From the NCBI GenBank assembly GCA_023433855.1, contig JAEYTV010000094.1, forward strand, positions 1-12,114: a DNA stretch of 12,114 nucleotides, written 5' to 3'. Within the stretch, counting starts at the first letter, position 1, and the number at the start of each line of letters is the position of its first letter. A model generated the notes under the pieces. That model made no database searches. It was given only the letters and a program-made list of their open reading frames with translations, and was not told where the DNA came from. This document shows, piece after piece, positions 5,857 to 12,114 of this stretch. This stretch comes from Pseudomonadota bacterium (lineage in GTDB: Bacteria > Pseudomonadota > Alphaproteobacteria > Rhizobiales > Rhizobiaceae). The position numbers and the translations under genes were made by a program.

Positions 5857-7461
5857 ATGCATAAGTTCCCGCTCACCCGCCGCGCATTGCTGCAAAGCAC
5901 GGCGATGCTCGCCGCCGCCGGCGCCCTGCCCTTGAAGGCTTTTGCACAGTCGGGCGGCCGGCTTGTGGTTGCCGCGGATTCCGAACCCAAGAACCTCAAT
6001 CCGGCAATCGTCGCCTCCAACGGCGTCTTCTTCGTCGCCAGCAAGGTGATCGAGCCGCTGGCCGAAGCCTCCTTCGAGGGCAAGGACGGGCTTGCGCCAC
6101 GGCTTGCCACGAGTTGGGAAGGCTCGGCGGACGGCCTCTCCGTCACATTCAAGCTGCGCGAGGGTGTGACCTGGCACGACGGCAAGCCGTTCACCTCGGC
6201 CGACGTCGCCTTCTCCGCGCTCAACGTCTGGAAGCCGCTGCAGAACCTCGGCCGGCTTGTCTTCGCCAACCTCGAGGCCGTCGAGACACCGGACGAGCAC
6301 ACCGCCGTCTTCAAATTTTCGAGGCCGACGCCGTTCCAGCTCGTCCGCAATGCGTTGCCTGCCGTGACAGCCGTCGTCGCCAGGCACATCTACGAAGGCA
6401 GCGCGGACATCGCCGCCGACCCCGCCAATGCGAAACTCATCGGCACCGGCCCGTTCAAATTCGAGGAGCACAGGCCGGGCGAATACTACCGGCTGACGAA
6501 AAACGACGCCTATTGGGGCGAAGGCCAGCCGAAGCTCGACGAGATCGTCTACCGGGTGCTGCCGGACCGTGCGGCGGCCGCCAGCGCGCTCGAGGCCGAC
6601 GAGATCCAGCTCGCCGCCTTCAGCCAGGTGCCGCTCGCCGACCTCGACCGCATCTCCAAGGTCGAGGGGATAAAGGTCTATTCGACCGGCTATGAGGGCC
6701 TGACCTATCAGCTCGTCGTCGAGATCAACCATCGCCGCAAGGAACTCGCCGACCTGAAGGTCCGGCAGGCGATCGCTCATGCGATCGATCAGAATTACGT
6801 CGTCAACACCATCTTCCTCGGCTACGCAAAACCTTCCACGGGCATCGTCCCGCAAAACGCTCCGGAGTTCTACAATCCGTCGGTGCCTACCTATGCGTTC
6901 GATGTCGCGAAGGCCAACGCACTTCTCGACGACGCCGGCTACGGGAAGGAAGCCAACGGTTTTCGCTTCCAGCTGAGGCTGCTCCCGGCGCCTTATTTCG
7001 CCGAAACGAAGCAGTTCGGCGACTATCTGCGCCAGGCACTCGCCGCCATCGGCATAGATGCGCTCATCGTCAACAACGACGCCGCCGCCCACCAGAAGGC
7101 GGTCTACACCGACCACGACTTCGATCTCGCCGTCGCCCCGCCTGTCTTCCGCGGCGATCCGGCGATCTCGACAACCATCCTCGTCAGGAGCGGCACTCCA
7201 GCAGGCGTGCCGTTCTCCAACCAGGGCGGCTACAAGAACGACGCCCTCGATGCGTTGATCGACAAGGCCAACGAAACCGTGGACGTAGCGGCACGAACGG
7301 AACTCTTCAATGAATTCCAGAAGCTGGTCGCCGAAGACCTGCCGCTGATCAACGTCGCCGAATGGGGCTTTATCACCGTCGCCCGCGATAGCGTGAAGAA
7401 CGTTTCCAACAACCCGCGCTGGGCGGTCTCCAACTGGGCGGATACCGAGCTGGAATCGTGA
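5857..7461 (+). CDS. ABC transporter substrate-binding protein, family 5 (oligopeptide/dipeptide type), Tat-exported
   Basis: A 534-residue periplasmic binding protein that should deliver a ligand to the permeases encoded next. The N-terminus has a twin-arginine signal, LTRRALLQ (Arg8-Arg9) plus a hydrophobic stretch, with likely cleavage after AFA near residue 30. Family 5 hallmarks are PKNLNPAI near the mature start, APRLATSWEGSADGLSVTF, FKLREGVTWHDGKPFTSADV, a GTGPFKFEEHRPGEYYRLTK segment and VRQAIAHAIDQ. Length is normal for the family. ATG 5857 is chosen because GGAG (5848-5851) lies 5 bases before it and it begins the signal peptide. The frame is open further upstream, but that part reads through hairpin repeats. 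It opens a six-gene operon behind a repeat-rich leader that may control it. Family 5 proteins bind peptides, but also opines, nickel-chelates and other ligands, so the substrate is not known. Confidence 0.92.
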   Translation: MHKFPLTRRALLQSTAMLAAAGALPLKAFAQSGGRLVVAADSEPKNLNPAIVASNGVFFVASKVIEPLAEASFEGKDGLAPRLATSWEGSADGLSVTFKLREGVTWHDGKPFTSADVAFSALNVWKPLQNLGRLVFANLEAVETPDEHTAVFKFSRPTPFQLVRNALPAVTAVVARHIYEGSADIAADPANAKLIGTGPFKFEEHRPGEYYRLTKNDAYWGEGQPKLDEIVYRVLPDRAAAASALEADEIQLAAFSQVPLADLDRISKVEGIKVYSTGYEGLTYQLVVEINHRRKELADLKVRQAIAHAIDQNYVVNTIFLGYAKPSTGIVPQNAPEFYNPSVPTYAFDVAKANALLDDAGYGKEANGFRFQLRLLPAPYFAETKQFGDYLRQALAAIGIDALIVNNDAAAHQKAVYTDHDFDLAVAPPVFRGDPAISTTILVRSGTPAGVPFSNQGGYKNDALDALIDKANETVDVAARTELFNEFQKLVAEDLPLINVAEWGFITVARDSVKNVSNNPRWAVSNWADTELES

Positions 7462-7468
7462 TAGACAG

Positions 7469-7484
7469 CGGGAATCTTGTCCCG
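7469..7484 (+). promoter_or_regulatory. Intercistronic stem-loop
   Basis: CGGGA-atcttg-TCCCG lies in the 37-base gap between the binding-protein stop and the first permease, and its 3' arm abuts the permease ribosome site GAGG (7484-7487). Such stem-loops after binding-protein genes often lower expression of downstream subunits or protect the upstream mRNA. The stem is only 5 bases, so this is tentative. Confidence 0.35.
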
Positions 7485-7498
7485 AGGTCGCACCATCA

Positions 7499-8488
7499 GT
7501 GAGACGTGCCCTCCTTCTTGCCAGGCGCAGGCTGATCACCAGCATACCCGTGCTGCTGATCGTCATTGCCGGCACGTTCTTCCTGCTTGAGGCAGCACCC
7601 GGCGACGCGGTCGACGCCTACCTGCTGTCGATCGGCGGCGGAGACCCGGCCCTGGTCCAGTCGCTGCGCGAAAGCTACGGCCTCGACCAATCCGTCTTCG
7701 CTCGTCTCTGGCTCTACGTGACAGCCCTTTTCCGCCTCGACCTCGGTTGGTCTGTCGTCTTCGGCCGGCCAATCCTCGACGTCATTCTCGAACGCCTGCC
7801 CAACACGCTCTGGCTGATGGGCAGCGCCGTCGCACTATCCTTCGGCCTTGGTTCCCTGCTCGGCATCGTCGCCGGCGCCCGTCCCGGCAGCGCGACGGAC
7901 CGCACGCTCTCCATCGGCTCGCTGGCACTCTATGCCGTGCCGAGCTTCTGGCTCGGCCTGGTCTTGAGCGTCCTCTTCGCCGTGCAGCTGCGCTGGTTCC
8001 CGACTTCCGGCATCGAGACCATCGCGTCGGGCAAGGAGGGGCTGGCGCGGGCGCTCGATATCGCCTGGCACCTCGTTCTGCCGGTCGCGGCGCTCGGCTT
8101 CATCTACCTGGCGCTTTTCCTGCGCATGATGCGCGCCGGCATGGCCGAGGCCTGGCGCCAGGATTTCGCGCTGGCTGCCCGCGCCAAGGGCCTTGCGCGG
8201 CGGCGCATCGTGCTGCGCCACATCGCGTGCAACGCGTTGATGCCGCTCGTCACCATGCTCGGCCTGCAAGCCGCGACCATGCTCGGCGGCAGCGTCGTCA
8301 TCGAGAGCGTCTTCGCCGTCCCCGGCGTCGGCCGGCTGGCGCAGGAGGCAGTCGCCGGACGCGACGCACCGCTGCTCACCGGCATCATCATCGTCAGCGC
8401 CGTGCTTGTGATCTTGGTCAATCTCGCGGTCGACATCGCCTATGCGCTGCTCGACCCGCGGGTAGGTGCAGCGGATGCTCCGGCATGA
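7499..8488 (+). CDS. ABC transporter permease, DppB/OppB family
   Basis: A 329-residue inner-membrane permease, first of two that form the channel. The first membrane helix is at about 13-31 and is followed by the family motif EAAPGDAVD (31-39). The cytoplasmic EAA loop at about 213-245 includes AARAKGLARRRIVLRH, which should dock onto the ATPases. VVIESVFAVPGVGRLAQEAV (267-286) is another DppB-type signature. Translation starts at GTG 7499, 37 bases after the binding-protein gene; GAGG at 7484-7487 serves as a ribosome site at a slightly long distance. The stop overlaps the next gene in an ATGA junction, which implies coupled translation. Length is normal for the family. Confidence 0.92.
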   Translation: MRRALLLARRRLITSIPVLLIVIAGTFFLLEAAPGDAVDAYLLSIGGGDPALVQSLRESYGLDQSVFARLWLYVTALFRLDLGWSVVFGRPILDVILERLPNTLWLMGSAVALSFGLGSLLGIVAGARPGSATDRTLSIGSLALYAVPSFWLGLVLSVLFAVQLRWFPTSGIETIASGKEGLARALDIAWHLVLPVAALGFIYLALFLRMMRAGMAEAWRQDFALAARAKGLARRRIVLRHIACNALMPLVTMLGLQAATMLGGSVVIESVFAVPGVGRLAQEAVAGRDAPLLTGIIIVSAVLVILVNLAVDIAYALLDPRVGAADAPA

Positions 8489-9315
8489 CCGTGTTGTCGC
8501 GGCTGCTGCGTTCACCGGAAGGCGTCGTTGGACTCGCCATCCTCTGCCTGTTTGTGCTGACGGCGCTGTTCGCCGGCATCCTCTTCCCCGGGGATCCGCT
8601 GTCAATCGTCGGTCCGGCGCTCGTGCCGCCTTTCAGCGACATGTCCTTCCCGCTCGGCACCGACCGTCTTGGCCGCGACGTGCTTGCCGAACTGGTGCAT
8701 GGCACGCGAGCGTCGCTTGCGGTCGGTGTCGCCGCGGCGGTCGTCGCGCTCGTCTTCGGCTCGCTGATCGGCACGCTCGCGGGTTTTGCCGGCGGGCTTG
8801 TCGACGAGGCGCTCATGCGGATCGTCGATGCCTTCCAGATCGTGCCGGCCTTCCTGCTGGCGCTCGCCTTCGTCAGCGTCGCCGGCGCTTCATTGCCGGT
8901 GGTGGTGCTCGCCATCGCGCTCGGCGCATGGACGGCGCCGGCACGGCTTGCTCGTGCCGAAGTGCTGTCGATCCGCGAGCGCGATTACGTCGCCGCCGCG
9001 CGCGTCATCGGCATGCGGCCGGCCGAGATCGCGTTCCGCGAAATCCTGCCCAACGCGCTGGCGCCTGTGCTGGCGCTCTCCTCCGTCATTGTCGCAAGCT
9101 CGGTGCTCATCGAAGCCGCCCTCTCCTTCCTGGGCCTCAGCGACCCCAACATCGTCACTTGGGGCTCGATGATATCGGAGGGGCGCAACGTGCTGCGCTC
9201 CGCGCCTTTCCTGTCGATCTTTCCCGGCATTGCGTTGATGCTGACCGTGCTCGGTGTCTACCTCCTGTCCGAAGGCCTCGCTGAAGCGCTCGCGAAACGA
9301 AAGGCGCGGGCATGA
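8485..9315 (+). CDS. ABC transporter permease, DppC/OppC family
   Basis: A 276-residue inner-membrane permease, partner of the DppB-type subunit. It shows an N-terminal helix (about 14-33), the DppC signature PLGTDRLGRDVLAEL (56-70) and an EAA loop at about 158-192 with YVAAARVIGM and ILPNALAPV. IEAALSFLGLSDPNIVTWG (209-227) is typical of the family. The start at ATG 8485 overlaps the previous stop by 4 bases. The frame is open upstream to 7747, but that part only mirrors the preceding permease gene. The stop overlaps the next gene in another ATGA, so it is translated in series with its neighbours. Confidence 0.92.
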   Translation: MTVLSRLLRSPEGVVGLAILCLFVLTALFAGILFPGDPLSIVGPALVPPFSDMSFPLGTDRLGRDVLAELVHGTRASLAVGVAAAVVALVFGSLIGTLAGFAGGLVDEALMRIVDAFQIVPAFLLALAFVSVAGASLPVVVLAIALGAWTAPARLARAEVLSIRERDYVAAARVIGMRPAEIAFREILPNALAPVLALSSVIVASSVLIEAALSFLGLSDPNIVTWGSMISEGRNVLRSAPFLSIFPGIALMLTVLGVYLLSEGLAEALAKRKARA

Positions 9316-10106
9316 GCGCCCTGTTGGCCCGCCTTTCCGGCCTTACGGTCACCTATGCAGCAAACGGGGCATCGATGACTGCTTTAGATGCGCTCGACCT
9401 CGACATCGTTGCCGGCGAGCGACTTGCGATCATCGGTGAAAGCGGTTCCGGCAAAAGCACGCTGGCGCTGGCGCTGGCCGGACTGCTGCCGGAAAACGCC
9501 GTCGTCACCGGGCGCACGGTTTGGCCAGCGTTCGGGGAGGCGCCGCAGGCCGGCCGCGACTACGGTTTCGTCTTCCAGGACCCCGGCGCCAGCCTCAATC
9601 CCGTCCTCACCGTCGGCGAGCAGATCGCCGAAGTGGCGCAACGCCATCTCGGCATGGGTTGGTTCGAGGCTTACGGCCGGGCAGAGGAACTCCTGCGGCG
9701 CGTGGACATCCCTCGCCCCGAGGCTGCACTGCGCGCTTACCCGCACCAACTCTCCGGCGGCCAGCGCCAGCGCGTCTGCATAGCCTCGGCAATCGCGGCG
9801 CGGCCCAAGCTGCTCATCGCCGACGAGCCTACCAGCGCGCTCGACATGGTCGTCCAGGCCGGGATCGTCGTGCTCCTGGAGGAATTGGTCCGGGAGGACG
9901 GCATGACGCTCGTCTTCATCACGCATGATATCGCGCTGGCCTCCGGCTTCGCCGACCGCATCGCCGTTTTTCGCGACGGCCGGCTCGTGGAGGCCGGCGC
10001 TGCAGCCAAGGTGCTGTCAGAGCCGGCTGAGCCCTACACGGCATCGCTGATCGCCGGCCACATCGACCTGTCGACGCCGCCGTTGATCGCGGAGGATGCG
10101 GCATGA
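9312..10106 (+). CDS. ABC transporter ATPase, DppD/OppD-like, short form
   Basis: A 264-residue cytoplasmic ATPase subunit. Walker A is GESGSGKST (42-50), the Q-loop is FQDPGASLNP (Gln89), the signature is LSGGQRQR (147-154), Walker B is LLIADEPTSALD (167-178) and the switch His205 lies in ITHD. All catalytic residues are present. It is clearly shorter than the usual 320-340 residues of DppD/OppD and ends soon after the EPAEPYTASLI segment, so the C-terminal extension (oligo_HPY region) is essentially missing. The first and last codons sit in ATGA overlaps with the flanking genes. It should pair with the next ATPase to drive import. Confidence 0.9.
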   Translation: MSALLARLSGLTVTYAANGASMTALDALDLDIVAGERLAIIGESGSGKSTLALALAGLLPENAVVTGRTVWPAFGEAPQAGRDYGFVFQDPGASLNPVLTVGEQIAEVAQRHLGMGWFEAYGRAEELLRRVDIPRPEAALRAYPHQLSGGQRQRVCIASAIAARPKLLIADEPTSALDMVVQAGIVVLLEELVREDGMTLVFITHDIALASGFADRIAVFRDGRLVEAGAAAKVLSEPAEPYTASLIAGHIDLSTPPLIAEDAA

Positions 10107-10879
10107 GCGCCCCGCTCCTCTCGGCAACCGGCATCTCGAAAACCTTCGCCAGCGGCGGCCACAGGGTTGGCGCGCTCGAAGCCGCTTCGATCGCTGTCGA
10201 ACAAGGCAAGACGCTCGGTCTCGTCGGGCCATCGGGCAGCGGCAAGTCGACGCTGGCGCGCATTCTGCTTCGTCTGATCGAGCCCGACGCCGGGCGCATT
10301 GATTTCGACGGTGTCGATCTTCTAGCCGCGCGTGGGGAAAGGCTGCGCGCCATGCGCAAGCGCATCCAGATGGTGTTCCAGGATCCGCTCTCCGCCTTCA
10401 ACCCCCGCGCCACGGTTGGCGGCGCGCTCGCCGATCCCTTGCGCATCCACGGCATCGCCGATCGCGCCGAACGTCCTGCGGCGATCGCGCACCTTCTCGA
10501 GCGCGTCGGTCTCGACGCCGCGCTTGCTTCGCGCGCCATCCACGAGATCTCGGGCGGACAGCGCCAGCGTGTCGCCATCGCGCGTGCGATTGCGACCAAG
10601 CCGGACCTGATCGTGCTCGACGAAGCCGTCTCGGCGCTCGACGTGTCCGTCCGTGCAAAAGTCCTCGACCTGCTGGTCGATCTGCAGCGCGAGCAGGGCA
10701 TCGCCTATGTCTTCGTCTCGCATGACCTCTCCGTAGTGCGCGCGATTTCCCATCGTGTCGCCGTCATGGATAGCGGCCACATCGTAGAGTACGGCCCTGC
10801 CCGCGAGATCGTAGCCAATCCGCAATCCGAGACCGGCCGCGCACTGGTCGCCGCCGTGCCTCGCCTCCTGTACGTCTAG
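10103..10879 (+). CDS. ABC transporter ATPase, DppF/OppF-like, short form
   Basis: A 258-residue cytoplasmic ATPase, second nucleotide-binding subunit of the importer. Walker A is GPSGSGKST (42-50), the Q-loop is VFQDPLSAFNPR (Gln93), the signature is ISGGQRQR (149-156), Walker B is LIVLDEAVSALD (169-180) and the switch His207 lies in VSHD. DEAVSALD in place of DEPTSALD is common in the DppF branch. The C-terminus ends shortly after the ABC core, without the extension seen in longer DppF proteins, matching the short DppD-like partner. It begins in an ATGA overlap and is followed 7 bases later by the aminotransferase gene. Confidence 0.9.
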   Translation: MSAPLLSATGISKTFASGGHRVGALEAASIAVEQGKTLGLVGPSGSGKSTLARILLRLIEPDAGRIDFDGVDLLAARGERLRAMRKRIQMVFQDPLSAFNPRATVGGALADPLRIHGIADRAERPAAIAHLLERVGLDAALASRAIHEISGGQRQRVAIARAIATKPDLIVLDEAVSALDVSVRAKVLDLLVDLQREQGIAYVFVSHDLSVVRAISHRVAVMDSGHIVEYGPAREIVANPQSETGRALVAAVPRLLYV

Positions 10880-10886
10880 AGCCCTC

Positions 10887-11981
10887 ATGCCCGACCTTTC
10901 GCCCTTGCTCGACCTGCCGTCCTATCCCGCCGACGGCTACGCCCGCCTCGCCGACCGCATCGCTGCACTGCTCAATACGAAGAACGACGTTCTTCTCGTG
11001 CAAGGCGAAGCGATCCTCGCGCTGGAGGCCGTCGCGACGAGCGTCGCCTCACCCCCAATATCGGCGCTCAATATCGTCACCAGCCCCTATGGATCCCTGT
11101 TCGGCGAATGGCTGAGACGTGGCGGAGCAACCGTGTCGGACCTCGCTGCCGAAGCCGCCAAGCCGTTCTCCATCGATGCGGTGGCGTCCGCGCTGGATAA
11201 AACACCCGGCGTCAATCTCGTCTCGCTGGTCCACGCGGAATCGGCCAGCGGCATTTTGAACCCGCTGCCGGAGATCGCCCGTCTTGCCAAGGCGCGCGGC
11301 GCAGCGACCGTCCTCGATGCGGTGGCTTCCTTCGGCGGCCATCACCTCGACATCGACGCGCTCGGCATCGACATCGCCGTCATCGGCCCGCAGAAGGCGC
11401 TTGGCGGGTCGTCCGGACTGTCCGCCATTTCGGTCAGTGAAACCGCGTGGCGCCTCATCAACCGTCCGGGCGCGCCTGTTCGATCGGTGCTGTCCTTAAC
11501 CGACCTCAAGCGCGACTGGCTGGACGCTGGACGCGGCACGCTTCCGGGCATGCCTTCGGCGCTGGAGTTCTTTGCGCTGGAGACCGCGCTCGACCGCGTC
11601 GAAACGGAAGGCCTCGAACAGTTGATCTCCCGCCACAGCCTCGCCGCCGCAGCAACGCGCGACGCGGTGCGTGCGCTCGGCCTCTCGACCTGGGTCGAGG
11701 ACGAATTTTCGTCCAATCTGGTAACGTCGATTACGCTACCCGACGGCATCGACGTAGCTGACCTTCTTCGTCAGGTCGTTGCCGCCGATGCCGACCTCTC
11801 CGCGGGCGTAGGTCCCGGCGCGGAGCATCTCCTGCGCCTCAACCATACCGGCCAGCGGGCGCGTCGCGATCCGGTGCTGGCGAATATCGCAGCGCTCGCG
11901 AAAGCCCTGAACGGGCTTGGCTTCCGGGTTGATCTCGACGCGGCCAAGGCTGCGATTGACGCCCTCTACGTTGCGCCCTGA
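10887..11981 (+). CDS. PLP-dependent class V aminotransferase, pyridoxamine-pyruvate / alanine-glyoxylate aminotransferase-like
   Basis: A 364-residue cytoplasmic enzyme predicted to move an amino group between its substrate and a keto acid. Lys170 in GPQKALGGSSG is the PLP lysine and Asp144 in VLDAVASFGG binds the cofactor ring nitrogen. Compared from memory with Mesorhizobium loti pyridoxamine-pyruvate aminotransferase, the positions of Glu68 (Glu41, QGEA), Tyr95 (Tyr68, SPYG), Asp171, Lys197 and Arg345 (Arg317, LLRLNHTG) are kept, while Arg336 is Val308. The Glu after Gly is a feature of that branch rather than of ordinary alanine-glyoxylate enzymes. The N-terminus is about 27 residues shorter and lacks the GPxxV-type segment. 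ATG 10887 lies 7 bases after the ATPase stop, with only a weak AGAG site. It ends the transporter operon, so its substrate is probably what the transporter brings in, or is derived from it. Exact reaction unknown. Confidence 0.85.
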   Translation: MPDLSPLLDLPSYPADGYARLADRIAALLNTKNDVLLVQGEAILALEAVATSVASPPISALNIVTSPYGSLFGEWLRRGGATVSDLAAEAAKPFSIDAVASALDKTPGVNLVSLVHAESASGILNPLPEIARLAKARGAATVLDAVASFGGHHLDIDALGIDIAVIGPQKALGGSSGLSAISVSETAWRLINRPGAPVRSVLSLTDLKRDWLDAGRGTLPGMPSALEFFALETALDRVETEGLEQLISRHSLAAAATRDAVRALGLSTWVEDEFSSNLVTSITLPDGIDVADLLRQVVAADADLSAGVGPGAEHLLRLNHTGQRARRDPVLANIAALAKALNGLGFRVDLDAAKAAIDALYVAP

Positions 11982-11990
11982 AAGCGTCGT

Positions 11991-12114
11991 TCAACGCACC
12001 TGGTCGAGCAGGCGCTTGCACTCCAAGAGATCGAACAGCGCTTCCTGCAGCAGCGCGCGGTTGTCGCGCGACAGCTTGCTGTCGCCCGGCTGCACCGGGC
12101 CGTCGTCATCAGGG
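11991..12114 (-). CDS. Unrecognised protein, C-terminal 40 residues (partial, runs off right edge)
   Basis: An open minus-strand frame enters from the right edge and ends at a TGA at 11991-11993, convergent with the aminotransferase and only 9 bases from its stop. The visible end has an acidic, loop-like stretch (DDDGPVQPGDSK), then what looks like an amphipathic helix containing LLQEALFDLLECKRLLDQVR. Codon use fits the surrounding genes. No family can be named from this fragment. Confidence 0.45.
   Translation of the reverse strand, partial: PDDDGPVQPGDSKLSRDNRALLQEALFDLLECKRLLDQVR

Noticed and set aside
5782..7575. 597-residue open frame on the minus strand
   Set aside because: It lies opposite the binding-protein gene. 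It is a GC-rich antisense shadow with no family motifs, while the plus strand shows clear family 5 signatures.
7747..8484. Leftward extension of the DppC-type frame
   Set aside because: It entirely overlaps the DppB-type gene in another frame and reads as Arg/Pro-rich shadow.
11984..11997. Bidirectional terminator between the convergent genes at the right end
   Set aside because: Only a 4-base GCGT/ACGC stem is present and there is no T-tract on either side.

Overview
The window is GC-rich, densely coded DNA that looks like the chromosome of an alphaproteobacterium, most likely a Rhizobiales member such as Mesorhizobium or a relative. This is inferred from codon use, the solitary TadG-like protein, the Tat-exported family 5 binding protein, and an aminotransferase that closely resembles the pyridoxamine-pyruvate aminotransferase known from Mesorhizobium loti. 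No rRNA, tRNA, CRISPR array, transposase or attachment site was seen.

Left part (1-2468): the 5' end of a secreted, glycine/asparagine-rich protein runs off the left edge on the minus strand. It appears to start at a TTG behind a near-perfect ribosome binding site. Diverging from it is a two-component pair: a membrane histidine kinase of the HisKA_3 (NarL/DegS-like) type and an overlapping LuxR/NarL-type response regulator.

Middle part (2469-5856): a 300-base gap with small palindromes leads to an SRAP-domain (YedK/HMCES-like) gene. Its product keeps the N-terminal Cys2, Asn and His of the active site but has Val where the conserved Glu should be, and it carries a C-terminal Cys/His cluster. 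Next comes a lone TadG-like surface protein with eight cysteines, then a candidate 33-residue membrane protein whose start lies inside a hairpin. The next 560 bases hold no gene. They are packed with inverted repeats, including two copies of an operator-like palindrome 174 bases apart, each followed by a similar GC-rich hairpin.

Right part (5857-11981): a compact six-gene operon encodes a complete oligopeptide/dipeptide-family ABC importer (binding protein, two permeases, two ATPases) and a PLP-dependent class V aminotransferase. Three of the junctions are 4-base ATGA overlaps. The likely logic is uptake of a peptide or amine-bearing compound followed by transamination in the cytoplasm, with the repeat-rich leader as the control region. 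The substrate cannot be told from the sequence. The last 124 bases hold the 3' end of an unrecognised convergent gene.
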